Shown: positions 46,510 to 55,519 of the stretch, in pieces
Position numbering within the stretch: position 1 is the first letter of the stretch
Layout: every line of letters begins with the position of its first letter
Source of the DNA: JAHEDH01 sp963753285
GTDB taxonomy: Bacteria > Actinomycetota > Acidimicrobiia > Spongiisociales > ZC4RG35
NCBI GenBank assembly: GCA_963753285.1
Contig: CAVWBT010000008.1
Location: forward strand, 268,762 to 332,761
Direction: 5' to 3'
DNA: 64,000 nt
The notes under the pieces: generated by a model
What the model saw: the letters and a program-made list of their open reading frames with translations, nothing else
What the model was told of the DNA's origin: nothing
The model's database searches: none
Program-made: the position numbers and the translations under genes

Positions 46510-47601
46510 ATGTTCGATTTCGCCCCCAAGAGCATCGCCGTCGTGCTCGGAACCAGACCGGAGATCATCAAGCTGTCGGAGATCATCAAGCTGCTCGGCG
46601 ATGCCGCCTGGATCGTGCACACCGGTCAGCACTACGACGCCAAGCTGTCCGGTTCCTTCTTCGAGGAACTGTCGCTCCCCGAACCCGACGTCTTCCTCGA
46701 CGTCGGTGGGAGCTCGAGAGGGAACCAGATCGGCGAGGCCACGAAACGGCTCGACGCACTGTTCGCCGAGCACAACCCTCGAGCCGTCATGGTGCAAGGA
46801 GACACGAATGCGGTCATGGCCGGATGTCTGGCGGCGAACGCCAGGGAGGTCGACCTCGTGCACATCGAGGCGGGCCTTCGCAGCCACGACCGCGCCATGC
46901 CGGAGGAGCACAACCGTGTCGTCGCCGACCATCTCGCCGACCTGTGCTGCGCTCCGACGCAGGTGAACGTCGAGAACCTCGCCGCAGAGGGGATCGCCGA
47001 CGAGCGTGTCGTGCTGACCGGGAACACGATCGTCGAGGCAGTCGAGAGCCTGCTTCCGACACCTGACGAGCGGATCGCCCTCTGTGAGGAACACGGGGTC
47101 GAGCCGGGTCGCTTCGTGCTGTCGACGTTCCATCGCCCCGAGAACGTCGACAACCCCGAGACCTACCGCACGATCCTCGAACAGCTCGCAGGGCTGGACG
47201 TGCCGGTCGTGCTGCCGCTCCACCCCAGATCGGTGAAGCGAGCCGAGGAGCACGGTTTGGGTGGCTTGCTCGACCGCCTCGAGGTGGTCGAGCCGATCGG
47301 CTACCGGGCGTTTCTCGGTCTCGAAGCGGAATCGGCGCTATTGATCTCCGATTCGGGGGGCGTCCAGGAGGAGGCGTCGATCGTCAAGCGCCCCCTGATC
47401 GTCGTGCGCAACTCGACGGAACGACCCGAGGTGATCGGAAACTTCGCCCAGCGTGTGTTGCCAGGCGGGGACATCACTTCGGCGGCAGCCGACGTGTTGA
47501 GTGACCTCGCGGCCGTCCACGAGCGCCTGGCAGGTATGCCGTCGCCGTACGGAGACGGATCGGCCTCTCAGAGATCGATCGAGGCGATGGCGGCGCTCTG
47601 A
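46510..47601 (+). CDS. wecB: UDP-N-acetylglucosamine 2-epimerase (non-hydrolysing)
   Basis: WecB/MnaA converts UDP-GlcNAc to UDP-ManNAc, the precursor of ManNAc-containing wall polymers, including the pyruvylated ManNAc polymer that binds SLH domains in Bacillus. The 363-residue protein has VLGTRPEIIKLSEII, VHTGQHYDAKLS, VQGDTNAVMAGCLAA, HIEAGLRSHDRAMPEEHNR, STFHRPENVD and ISDSGGVQEEA. All catalytic-site motifs are present. The ATG at 46510 follows a TACCTT box by seven bases, pointing to a leaderless mRNA; a GTG six bases earlier is the alternative. Confidence 0.95.
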   Translation: MFDFAPKSIAVVLGTRPEIIKLSEIIKLLGDAAWIVHTGQHYDAKLSGSFFEELSLPEPDVFLDVGGSSRGNQIGEATKRLDALFAEHNPRAVMVQGDTNAVMAGCLAANAREVDLVHIEAGLRSHDRAMPEEHNRVVADHLADLCCAPTQVNVENLAAEGIADERVVLTGNTIVEAVESLLPTPDERIALCEEHGVEPGRFVLSTFHRPENVDNPETYRTILEQLAGLDVPVVLPLHPRSVKRAEEHGLGGLLDRLEVVEPIGYRAFLGLEAESALLISDSGGVQEEASIVKRPLIVVRNSTERPEVIGNFAQRVLPGGDITSAAADVLSDLAAVHERLAGMPSPYGDGSASQRSIEAMAAL

Positions 47602-47604
47602 GGC

Positions 47605-48519
47605 TCAGATCGTGCGGTGGAGCGGGATGCGCGGCTCGCCGTTGGTCACGGCGAGCGCTTCGGCTCTGAGGCCGTCGATCTCGTCTCGGAACGATGGGTG
47701 CACGGCTTGTTCGCTCGCAACGTCGGAGGCCAGCCCGATCAGGCGACGCACGGCGTCCTTGTGGCTCCGTGCCTCGGCGGCGAACCCGAGATCTCCCAGG
47801 ATCCTGAGCATCTCCCGCACGACCATCGGATCGGCGGCGCCGTAGGTGATCGGCTGGCGGAACCCCACGTCGAGCACGTCCTCGAATTCGATCCTGGCGA
47901 CCTGCACGACACAACCGTCCCCGCGGTGGACACGGCCCTCCGAAAAGCCGAGATCCAACATCCGGTGGAGCAGCGTCGCAATCCGGTCGAGCGCCGCAGT
48001 GGCGGTGGTCGGGTCGTTGATGCCGGGTGAAAGCGCCCGGAGCGCGATGTCGGCGAGCTGTCTGACCCCGAACGCGGCATCGGTGGTGACCGAGCGATTC
48101 GGTCCGATGGTCGACGAGCTGTTGAGGGCGTCCCGGATGTCGGCGAGGAGATCGTGGTCGAGATCGCCCTCGATCCCCCAGACCCAGGCTGCGACGGCGC
48201 CGGCTGCGATGTGCTCACCCACCGCCGGAACGGTGGCCATGTTCACCCCGAGCCCGGACAGCCGGCGGACGAGCCCATCGATGTCGTAGTCGACGATATA
48301 CCCGTCGCGTTTCGACGTGACCGGGTGGGCGTTCGGCGGCACCATCACTCCTTCGGGATGATCCTCGCCGGTTTGTTCGGCTCTCCGCTCGATCGTCGTC
48401 AGCGCTCCGGATGTGATCCCAGAGATGATGTTCTCGATCCGCAGGGACTGGGTGAGGTTGTGGATGAACAGCACCAGGCCGATCAGGCTGGCGATCGCCA
48501 GCCCGAGCAGCAGCGTCAT
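47605..48519 (-). CDS. DUF2254 protein, C-terminal fragment
   Basis: This 304-residue frame is the second part of a DUF2254 membrane protein. It begins at the second pair of membrane helices (MTLLLGLAIASLIGLVLFIHNLTQSL, quoted in part) and carries the large soluble C-terminal domain with DYDIDGLVRRL, FGVRQLADIALRALSPGINDP and TALDRI. Its ATG overlaps the stop of the N-terminal fragment (CGATGAC). Intact members carry both parts in one chain of about 430 residues; inserting one base near 48527 fuses the two frames as D-V-T-R-I-S-M-T. Function of the family is unknown. Confidence 0.82.
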   Translation of the reverse strand: MTLLLGLAIASLIGLVLFIHNLTQSLRIENIISGITSGALTTIERRAEQTGEDHPEGVMVPPNAHPVTSKRDGYIVDYDIDGLVRRLSGLGVNMATVPAVGEHIAAGAVAAWVWGIEGDLDHDLLADIRDALNSSSTIGPNRSVTTDAAFGVRQLADIALRALSPGINDPTTATAALDRIATLLHRMLDLGFSEGRVHRGDGCVVQVARIEFEDVLDVGFRQPITYGAADPMVVREMLRILGDLGFAAEARSHKDAVRRLIGLASDVASEQAVHPSFRDEIDGLRAEALAVTNGEPRIPLHRTI

Positions 48520-48977
48520 CGAGATCCGGGTACGTCACCCGGTGACGTGTCGCTCGGGTCGGTGATGTAGAGCAGCGTGACGAGGGCAAAGGAGAACGTC
48601 CCGAGCAGCAGCGAGACGACGGCCTTGCTGGTCCGATCCGAGAGGTACTCGCGCAGGATCCGGGGTGAGAACTGACTCGACACCAGCTGGAGCGCCACGA
48701 CCGTCAACGTCAGCGTGAGCGTGACGATGGAGGCGACCGCGCCGGCTGTGATCGACAGGATGTCGCGAGCGGCTGCGGGATCACCGCTGTAGACGATCGT
48801 TTCGATCGGGCCCGAGACCTGAGGGTCGACGCTGCCGAGGACACTCGCCAAACCCATCGCAACGATCATCGTCAGCGACGGAATCAGCCAGAGCGACTGA
48901 GCTGCCGGCGCGATCCGATCCAGCCTTGCCTTGATCGATTCGAAGATGACAGGACCTCCCTCGGACGCCCTGAACAT
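48516..48977 (-). CDS. DUF2254 protein, N-terminal fragment
   Basis: A 153-residue frame with the N-terminal DUF2254 features: SLWLIPSLTMIVAMGLA as first helix, GDPAAARDILSITAGAVASI, the signature VVALQLVSSQFSPRILREYLSD and a helix LLLGTFSFALVTLLYI. It ends in PSDTSPGDVPGSR and a stop that overlaps the ATG of the C-terminal fragment by ATGA. Either the family has been split into two coupled subunits here or a base is missing. The start ATG at 48977 is the first in frame that precedes the domain. Confidence 0.8.
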   Translation of the reverse strand: MFRASEGGPVIFESIKARLDRIAPAAQSLWLIPSLTMIVAMGLASVLGSVDPQVSGPIETIVYSGDPAAARDILSITAGAVASIVTLTLTLTVVALQLVSSQFSPRILREYLSDRTSKAVVSLLLGTFSFALVTLLYITDPSDTSPGDVPGSR

Positions 48978-49012
48978 ACCCGCAAGGTCCGGGATCGAAT
49001 CTCCGCAGACGC

Positions 49013-50098
49013 CTACTCGGGTCGCGCCCGGGTCGGCCGCACCTGATAAGAGGGGGAAGTCCGTTCGAGTTCGGTCCCCGCGAAGCTCGGAGCCGCCGTC
49101 GGGGTCGGCGGCTCGAGCTCGACAGGATCGGGTGTGGGGTCGAACGGGATCGAGCCGGGCTGGAACCACTCGCTGAACGGGAAGTGGTAACGGACTCGAT
49201 CGTCGGAGTTGGCTGCGAGCCAGCCCCAGGCCACGCCTCGGTCGTCCCAGACCTTCCAGTCGGCTTCTTTGTCGAAGTTGAAGTACACCATTCCGACGAG
49301 GTTCGGATCGGATGCGGCGTAGTCGAACAGATCCATGATCCAGCGGTTCTTGTCCCCACCGCTCGATCCCGTGCCGGTCTGGGTGATCAGATATGGCTTG
49401 TCGGGAGCCACCGTGCGGAGCTGTTCCATCGCCGGGTCCATGATCGGCCAGACGCCCCACCAGCCGCGTGATCCGCCGAAGTTGTACACGGACACCCCGA
49501 CGACGTCGACGACGTCCTCGCCGGGCCAGTAGTCGGCGATCGAGAACGGTGGCGTCGAGCTGGAGTTCGGACCCCACACCCATCTCACCATGGTCTCGTC
49601 GAGGCCGAATTCGGTGAACAGGCCGTGGATGCGTCGGAAGGCGATCTGGTAGTTCCCCGGATCCGTGCCCCACGGCACCCAGTTGCCGTTCATCTCGACG
49701 AGCGGGGCCAGCAAGAGGGATCGCCCCTCTCCGGCTGCGAGCCATTGCTGCACCCCTCCCGCCCATTCGATGAGCGCAGCGTCGTGGAAGCCGGCGGCGA
49801 TCTCATAGGAGGTGGCGAAGATCTCGAGGTTGGCGACCGGGGTGGCTCCGGCCTGCCAGACCTGATCCAGAATGTGGAAGGTGTTGTCTGCTCCCTCACC
49901 CGGATGGTGGAACGTGCCGCCGAAGGTGAGCGGATTGCCGATCTGCGACAGGCGCCCCAGATCACCGGCAGCCACCCAGTCGTCGGAGTAGGCGCCGGTG
50001 TAGACGGTGTCCTGACCGGTCGTGGGCGCGGTCTCGGCGAGCGCCGGCAGTGCTCCCCCGAGCATCAGAATGACGAGTGTCAAGGCTGCGCGACCCAT
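49013..50098 (-). CDS. GH26-like secreted protein, paralogue B (Gln at the nucleophile position)
   Basis: A 361-residue exported protein with a signal peptide (about 1-21) and a single GH26-like barrel. Motifs parallel those of the SLH-bearing paralogue: TPVANLEIF, APLVEMNGNWVPWG with Glu135, VRWVWGPNS, YWPGEDVVDVVGVSVYNFGG, KPYLITQTGT with Gln240 where the nucleophile Glu is expected, and YFNFDKEADWKVWD. It lacks SLH modules and ends in a Pro/Thr-rich tail closing with RPTRARPE, similar to the end of the next gene. The ATG at 50098 starts the signal peptide; the frame upstream is not coding. Confidence 0.83.
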   Translation of the reverse strand: MGRAALTLVILMLGGALPALAETAPTTGQDTVYTGAYSDDWVAAGDLGRLSQIGNPLTFGGTFHHPGEGADNTFHILDQVWQAGATPVANLEIFATSYEIAAGFHDAALIEWAGGVQQWLAAGEGRSLLLAPLVEMNGNWVPWGTDPGNYQIAFRRIHGLFTEFGLDETMVRWVWGPNSSSTPPFSIADYWPGEDVVDVVGVSVYNFGGSRGWWGVWPIMDPAMEQLRTVAPDKPYLITQTGTGSSGGDKNRWIMDLFDYAASDPNLVGMVYFNFDKEADWKVWDDRGVAWGWLAANSDDRVRYHFPFSEWFQPGSIPFDPTPDPVELEPPTPTAAPSFAGTELERTSPSYQVRPTRARPE

Positions 50099-50165
50099 GA
50101 CTCTGCATCGTCCGGAAACCCAGAGATCTGCAGTGGTTTCTGGCCGGATCACGGACTTCCGTGCG

Positions 50166-51275
50166 TCATTCGGGCCTGGTCCGGCCGTACTCGATCTCGT
50201 GTGACTGGTCGATGAGCAGGTCGACCCCGACGAAGGCCGGCTCCGCAGTCGGGGAAGGCGTGACATTCGGCATCGGCGGCGCCGGCGCACTGGACTGCGG
50301 TGGCCTCGGCGACGGATCGAATGGGAGCGGTCCCGGCTGAAACCATGCCGTCAGGGGCCATTGGTGGGCCACATCGGAGGTCCGGACTGCCTGGGCCCAC
50401 CCCTGGGAGACGTCGAAACCGTCCCACACCCGCCAGTCGGCTTCCTTGTCGAAGTTGAAGTAGACGAAGCCGACCATGTTCGGGTCCTCGTCGATGAAGT
50501 CGACCATGTCCACGATCCACTGGTCTTGTTCTCCGCCCTGCTGGCCGGAGCCGATCTGAGTGATGAGGAACGGCTTGTCACGGGCGACCGTTCGCAGAAC
50601 CTGGGAGGCCAGATGGAGCGAATCGGACACCGAAACCCAGTCATCCGGTTCGCCGCCGAGGTTGTAGGCGGAGAACCCCACCAGATCGACGAAGTCCGAC
50701 CCTGGCCAGAAGCTGGTCATCGCTACCGGCCAGGTGGAGATGCTGTTCGGCGCCCAGACCCAGCGAACCTGGGTCTCGTCCATGCCCATGTCCCGAAAGA
50801 TCGTCACGATCCGGCGGAACGCGTCCGGGTAGGTGATGGGGTCCATGCCCCAGGGCACCCAGTCTCCGTTCATCTCCGCGAGCGGTGCGATCAACAAGGA
50901 CCGCCCCTCGCCCTGTGCGAGCCATGTTTGGACGCTGGTCGCCCATTCGATGATCGAGGCGTCGAGGTCGCCCGCTGCGATGCGGGCGGACGATGTGAAG
51001 ATCTCGAGGTTGGCGACCGGAGTGGCCTCGGCCCGCCAGACCGATTCGAGGATGTGGAGGGTGTTGGCTCCGCCTTCGTCTGGTCGGTGAAATGTTCCGC
51101 CGAAGGTCACCTGGCGCTCCCCGACGACACCGAGGTTGCGGATGTCGAGTTCGGAGTTCCATTGGTCGGAGTAGACGCCGACGTAGACGTGCTCGGAGTC
51201 ACCGAGCGCGGGCATCCCAGCAGCGATCGTGAGCATCGCTACGAGTGCAGCCAGACCGGTCCGTCGAAACGCCAT
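50166..51275 (-). CDS. GH26-like secreted protein, paralogue C (Gln at the nucleophile position)
   Basis: A 369-residue exported protein, signal peptide about 1-25, one GH26-like barrel with TFGGTFHRPDEGG, APLAEMNGDWVPWG (Glu134), VRWVWAPNS, WPGSDFVDLVGFSAYNLGG, KPFLITQIGSGQQGG (Gln240) and YFNFDKEADWRVWD. It ends with a Pro/Ser-rich tail finishing EYGRTRPE. It is upstream of paralogue B with 67 bp between, likely one transcription unit, and both share the Gln substitution. The shared Arg-x-Arg-Pro-Glu ends of B and C may be a sorting or binding tail, but no known signal matches. Confidence 0.83.
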   Translation of the reverse strand: MAFRRTGLAALVAMLTIAAGMPALGDSEHVYVGVYSDQWNSELDIRNLGVVGERQVTFGGTFHRPDEGGANTLHILESVWRAEATPVANLEIFTSSARIAAGDLDASIIEWATSVQTWLAQGEGRSLLIAPLAEMNGDWVPWGMDPITYPDAFRRIVTIFRDMGMDETQVRWVWAPNSISTWPVAMTSFWPGSDFVDLVGFSAYNLGGEPDDWVSVSDSLHLASQVLRTVARDKPFLITQIGSGQQGGEQDQWIVDMVDFIDEDPNMVGFVYFNFDKEADWRVWDGFDVSQGWAQAVRTSDVAHQWPLTAWFQPGPLPFDPSPRPPQSSAPAPPMPNVTPSPTAEPAFVGVDLLIDQSHEIEYGRTRPE

Positions 51276-51342
51276 CACTGACTCAGACGGTAGATGAATC
51301 AGGGCCGGTTCCCCGAACACCTGGGCCGTTCGGCCCAAACGA

Positions 51343-51372
51343 AGGTGGCCCCGGCCGAAGCCGGGGCCACCT
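51343..51372 (-). terminator. Strong hairpin with UUCG tetraloop after the S-layer-like gene
   Basis: On the minus strand AGGTGGCCCCGGC, loop TTCG, GCCGGGGCCACCT: a perfect 13-bp stem with the stable UUCG tetraloop, 38 bases past the stop of the S-layer-like gene. A second small GC hairpin (GGGCCGAACGGCCC) follows. There is no long T-tract, but such stems are typical terminators of highly expressed actinobacterial genes. Confidence 0.8.
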
Positions 51373-51410
51373 GTACCACTCGTGACCTTGAATCAGGTCA
51401 GTCTGTGTGA

Positions 51411-53456
51411 TTACGGAAGGACTTCCGTGGTGGTGAGACGGTGCGAGACGTTGACCCCGTCGATCGTCGCCTGGAACGAATCACCGGTGGTGTTCGTGTC
51501 GGCGTCGATCTCGACGAGATAGTCCTCGTAGACCGCCTGAGTCACCTGGGTGCCATTGACGAAGTACTGCACGTTCGGCGTACCGAAGGTTGCCGGCAGC
51601 CCAGTGAAGATCGTCACCCCACCGGTCACCAGGTCGAACGTGTCGCCTGCATCGAGGCCACCGTTGTTGTTCGACACGACATTGGCGATATCAACCGACG
51701 GCGTCGACGTGGCGTTCGTGAACGCCAGCGCCTTCGTCGTACCGTTGTACGCCACCGCGTCAGCGATCGGCAGGCCCTTGCCCTCGGTCTGTGCCTCGAC
51801 GTCGGCCACCGCCACCAGAACGCCGTCGACCGTGATGGTCGTGGCGGTCGTGATGTCGAAGGTCGAAATCGTGGAACCGGACAGGTAGGAGAGGGTGTTG
51901 CCGTTGATCGCGTCCAGGACGGTGATACCCGAGAAGCTCGCGTCAACCGTCTTGTTGGTGAGCGCGAACGTCTCCGTCCCTGCGGCACGCGAGTAGGCGA
52001 CTTCGTCACCATTCGTGAGTGCCGTATTGAACGCCGAGAACACGACCGGCGCACCATCGACCGTGTAGGTCTGGGTGAACGCCGGATCGCCCGTCGCAAC
52101 GAACGTGGTGTCATCACCGGCAGTCACGAGCGCATTGTCGTAGACATCGCCGAGCTTGCCGAGCGTGAACACTGCGTCGAGACCAGCATCAACCGTGACG
52201 TTGCCAGTCTTCACAACGTTGGCAGCGATTCCGGTAGCCGTACCGTTCGTCAGAGCAATGGCGTCGATGGCAGTGTCGGCGTCGGTGCCGTCGGGCGTCA
52301 CCACAACGGTGTCACCATGCGACACAGCCGCTTCGAACTGAGCGTACGTGGCCGAAGCCCCACCTACTGAGTAGGCGGTTTCCGTCGAAGACAGCGGACC
52401 GAACGTCGCCAGGACGTTGTTGCCAACGGTCACGATCGAGAAGACGTTGCCGGTGATGTCGACCGCACCCACCAGACCGGACGTCACCGTGACGTTGGTC
52501 AGGGCATACGTGTCGTAGTCAGAATCGGTGTCGGTCTTCGTCGCAACGATCGTGTCACCGATCGACAGCGCAGCGTTGAATGCACCAATCGTGGCAGCCG
52601 TTCCACCAATCGAGTAGGTGTCACTGGTCTCGCCGTAGGTGATCGTGGTCACCGTGCCGGCCGAGTTCTCAACGTCGATGTCAACGCCGACGTTGAAGTC
52701 AACAACCGTTCCACTGAGCGACCCTGCGGCCGGTGCCGGCGTGATGCCGTCAGCTGCGAGCACGCGGGTCAGGAACAGAGCCATGGCCCAGCGCTCGACT
52801 GCACCGAACGGATCGAAGGTCGTTGCCGTCGTTCCGTCTGCGATGTCGAGCTCTCCGAGTTGGTTGATGGCCTTCACCGCTGTGGCGGGGAGACCCGCGA
52901 GAATATCGACGAATCCCTGATCGGCGCCGTCGGGCAGGGTGAGACCTGCGGCGGTGATGAGACGGGTGAGGAACAGAGCCATCTGCCAACGCTCCACGGG
53001 AGCGAACGGATCGAACGTCGTTGCTGTGGTTCCAGTGGAGAGACCGAGCTGTGCAGTCTGGTTGATGGCCTTCACCGCTGTAGCGGGGAGGCCCGCGAGA
53101 ATATCGACGAATCCCTGATCAGAACCGTCGGGGAGAGTCACACCGTGAATCTCAGCCTGACGGGTGAGGAACAGAGCCATCTGCCAACGCTGCACATCCG
53201 CGAAGGGATCGAACGTCGTTGCTGTGGTTCCAGTGGAGATGCCGTAATCCGCAATGCAGTTGATTGCATCGACCGCGGCGGCGGGTACGCCGGCGAGATC
53301 GGTGAAACCTGCATCAGGAATTGAGGCGGGGCAGCTATCCGAGGTATCGATCGCGGCTCCGGCCGGCGCTGCGCCGAAAGCCATGAGGCTTGCGACCATT
53401 GCCAGGACGGCGATACGAGCGATCCAAGAACGCTGCGAGCTAAGTGCTTGAGACAC
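51411..53456 (-). CDS. Probable S-layer or major surface protein with SLH domains
   Basis: A 681-residue exported protein: signal peptide (about 10-35, ending GAA), three SLH modules (about 45-235) with the repeated RWQMALFLTRQ, RWQMALFLTRL and RWAMALFLTRV and almost identical ILAGLPATAVKAIN linkers, then about 440 residues of acidic Thr/Asp/Val-rich beta repeats with no Cys after the SLH part. That composition and size are typical of S-layer proteins. It is set up for high expression: AAAGGA before the GTG start, a good promoter about 85 bp upstream and a UUCG terminator. The repeats contain NGDxV/IGDTIV-like units of about 60-70 residues. Confidence 0.82.
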   Translation of the reverse strand: MSQALSSQRSWIARIAVLAMVASLMAFGAAPAGAAIDTSDSCPASIPDAGFTDLAGVPAAAVDAINCIADYGISTGTTATTFDPFADVQRWQMALFLTRQAEIHGVTLPDGSDQGFVDILAGLPATAVKAINQTAQLGLSTGTTATTFDPFAPVERWQMALFLTRLITAAGLTLPDGADQGFVDILAGLPATAVKAINQLGELDIADGTTATTFDPFGAVERWAMALFLTRVLAADGITPAPAAGSLSGTVVDFNVGVDIDVENSAGTVTTITYGETSDTYSIGGTAATIGAFNAALSIGDTIVATKTDTDSDYDTYALTNVTVTSGLVGAVDITGNVFSIVTVGNNVLATFGPLSSTETAYSVGGASATYAQFEAAVSHGDTVVVTPDGTDADTAIDAIALTNGTATGIAANVVKTGNVTVDAGLDAVFTLGKLGDVYDNALVTAGDDTTFVATGDPAFTQTYTVDGAPVVFSAFNTALTNGDEVAYSRAAGTETFALTNKTVDASFSGITVLDAINGNTLSYLSGSTISTFDITTATTITVDGVLVAVADVEAQTEGKGLPIADAVAYNGTTKALAFTNATSTPSVDIANVVSNNNGGLDAGDTFDLVTGGVTIFTGLPATFGTPNVQYFVNGTQVTQAVYEDYLVEIDADTNTTGDSFQATIDGVNVSHRLTTTEVLP

Positions 53457-53537
53457 TTGCCCATCCTTTCCTATTGCTTACATGGTTTTTGGTCGGCCGA
53501 CCCGAAAAGGGGCGGTGATCCGACACACACTCAATTC

Positions 53538-53566
53538 ACCCTAAGGGCAGCCAGGACGCAGTCCAA
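53538..53566 (-). promoter_or_regulatory. Promoter of the S-layer-like gene
   Basis: On the minus strand TTGGAC (53566-53561), a 17-bp spacer and TAGGGT (53543-53538), predicting a start about 75 bases before the GTG. The leader contains the palindrome GGTCGGCCGACC at about 53491-53502 and an AGGAAAGGATG ribosome binding region. Confidence 0.55.
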
Positions 53567-53727
53567 GAATCGAACCCGTGTTTTCCTGGCGTTTCCGGTG
53601 ATTGAGTCTGTGTGGGATCCCCTCCGCTCTCCGCCCGGACGATCCGGTGGAAGGCGCTGTGCGCATTCCAGTGTGATCTGACGTACGGCAACACCTGTTG
53701 TTACACGGATGCCGACAGAAATCGCCC

Positions 53728-54504
53728 TTATTCCACCGAGGCTTTGTACGCGCTCACGACCGTTTCCGGGTCGCCCGACATCACGACCGACCCGTGGTCC
53801 AGCCAGATCACCCGGTCGGCCATCTTCTCGACCGAGTCGAGGGCGTGGGACACCAGCAGGACGGCGGTACCGCCGGACATGAGCGATTGCATCCGCTCGA
53901 ACGACTTTCTCTGGAACACCTGATCCCCGACACTCAGCACCTCGTCGACAACCATCACATCGGGGTCGACGTCGGCGGCGACGGCGAACCCGAGCCTCGC
54001 CGTCATTCCCGACGAGTAGTTGCGGACCGGGGTCTGGATGAACTCGGTGAGTCCGGCCCACTCGGCGATGGCCGGCACCCGGCTGCGCATGTACTCGGGA
54101 TCGCGTCCCAGCAGCGTCCCGAACAGGATGATGTTGTCGTAGGCGGACACCTCGGGGTTGAACCCCGCACCGAGGGCGATCATCGGCGCCAGGTTGCCCC
54201 GGACGATGACCCGGCCCTTGGTGGGCGGGAGCACCCTGGCGACGACCTTCATCAGCGTGGTCTTGCCGGCACCGTTCGGACCGATCAGTGCGAGGGTCTC
54301 CCCCCGCCGAACCGAGAACGAGACGTCCTTGACCGCCTCGAACCGTTTCAGCGTGCGCTGACGCTTGAGGGCCTGGACGGCGAACTCCTTGATCGTCCCG
54401 ACCCGGTCCTCGGCCATCTGATACTCGACCGACACGTTGGAGACCTCGATCAGCGGCCCCACATCCGAACTGGTCGTGTTCGCCATCGGGTTCATCTCGG
54501 TCAC
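53728..54504 (-). CDS. ABC transporter ATP-binding protein, polysaccharide export (Wzt/TagH-like)
   Basis: A 258-residue ATPase with Walker A GPNGAGKTT, Q-loop region, the signature RNYSSGMTARLGFAVAADV, Walker B VMVVDEVLSVGD and the switch His in LLVSHAL. The N-terminal LKRFEAVKDVSFSVRRGE and the YNNIILFG-like AYDNIILFGTLLG segment are typical of exporters of O-antigen, teichoic acid and related polymers (ABCA/ Wzt, TagH). No C-terminal carbohydrate-binding domain is present. The GTG at 54504 overlaps the permease stop (GTGA), so ATPase and permease are coupled. Confidence 0.93.
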   Translation of the reverse strand: MTEMNPMANTTSSDVGPLIEVSNVSVEYQMAEDRVGTIKEFAVQALKRQRTLKRFEAVKDVSFSVRRGETLALIGPNGAGKTTLMKVVARVLPPTKGRVIVRGNLAPMIALGAGFNPEVSAYDNIILFGTLLGRDPEYMRSRVPAIAEWAGLTEFIQTPVRNYSSGMTARLGFAVAADVDPDVMVVDEVLSVGDQVFQRKSFERMQSLMSGGTAVLLVSHALDSVEKMADRVIWLDHGSVVMSGDPETVVSAYKASVE

Positions 54505-55370
54505 AGTTGCGCCACCAGTGCTCGCCACGCCTTCGAGAAGACCCAGACACCGAGGGTGAGGAGGACGGCTCCCGACCCGAGGACCATCAGCCATTGCCAG
54601 CCGGGCGGGATGTCGCCGCGATAGGCGAAAGCACGAAACATCTCGAGATAGGAGAACAGCGGGTTCGCCTGGATCGCCTGGCCGAAGAACGAGTCCGAAC
54701 CGCCAACGAAGTCGACGTCGTAGAAGACCGGGGACAGGTAGTAGAGCAACTGGACGACGACGCCCATCAGGTCCATGACGTCGTAGAAGAAGACGGCAGC
54801 GGCAGCGATGATCATTCCGCCACCGGTGATCAGGGCCAGCATTGCAATGACGGGGATCGGGACCAGGATCAGGGTCCAGTGGAACCACGAGCCGTCGACA
54901 CCGTCGGTCACGTCCACGATGCCCTGCACGATGAACATCGGGATGAGACTGAGTACGAAGTTGGCGAGCGCGGCGAACGCCGTCGAGAACGCAAACACCT
55001 CGGACGGCACGTACACCTTCGAAAGGATGCTCGAGGCGTTGGTGATCGCCGCCCCGGTGGCCAGCAGGCCCTGGGAGAAGAACGTGATCATGAGCACGCC
55101 GCTGAGCAGATACAGGATGTAGGGATCACCGACGTTGCCGAAGCGACCGCTCCCGAAGGCCACCCCGAACACCAGATACAGCACACCCGTGAGGAGCAGC
55201 GGGTTGAGCAGCGTCCACCACACCCCGAGCACCGACCGCTTGTAGCGCACGGTGAGGTCCCTTCCGACGAGCAACTTCACCAGCCCGCGGTGCTTCCACA
55301 GGTTGCGGAACTCGGTGACGAGCGGAGTCCGGCCCTGGTCGGAGTCGTAGACGGGAAGCGAAATGGTCAC
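54501..55370 (-). CDS. ABC transporter permease, polysaccharide export (Wzm/TagG-like)
   Basis: A 289-residue inner-membrane protein with six hydrophobic segments of the ABC-2 type. The cytoplasmic N-terminus has LVKLLVGRDLTVRYKRSVLG and WWTLLNPLL, the standard opening of Wzm/TagG permeases, and the C-terminal part has YYLSPVFYDVDFV and NPLFSYLEMFRAF. With the coupled ATPase it should export a polyprenyl-linked polymer. A GATGACA array starts 18 bp before its GTG start on the other side. Confidence 0.93.
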   Translation of the reverse strand: MTISLPVYDSDQGRTPLVTEFRNLWKHRGLVKLLVGRDLTVRYKRSVLGVWWTLLNPLLLTGVLYLVFGVAFGSGRFGNVGDPYILYLLSGVLMITFFSQGLLATGAAITNASSILSKVYVPSEVFAFSTAFAALANFVLSLIPMFIVQGIVDVTDGVDGSWFHWTLILVPIPVIAMLALITGGGMIIAAAAVFFYDVMDLMGVVVQLLYYLSPVFYDVDFVGGSDSFFGQAIQANPLFSYLEMFRAFAYRGDIPPGWQWLMVLGSGAVLLTLGVWVFSKAWRALVAQL

Positions 55371-55387
55371 GGGCGGACAGGTTATCC

Positions 55388-55459
55388 AGATGACAGATGA
55401 CAGATGACAGATGACAGATGACAGATGACAGATGACAGATGACAGATGACAGATGACAG
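55388..55459. repeat. GATGACA heptamer tandem array, about 10 copies
   Basis: About ten perfect tandem copies of AGATGAC (period 7) fill the space between the divergent ABC permease and csaB genes, so the array lies in or next to both promoters. Confidence 0.95.
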
Positions 55460-55519
55460 AACATCGAAACCTGGGCCGCGCTGGTCCTGTGAATGCTGAT
55501 CGGGGAACGAACTGGCATC

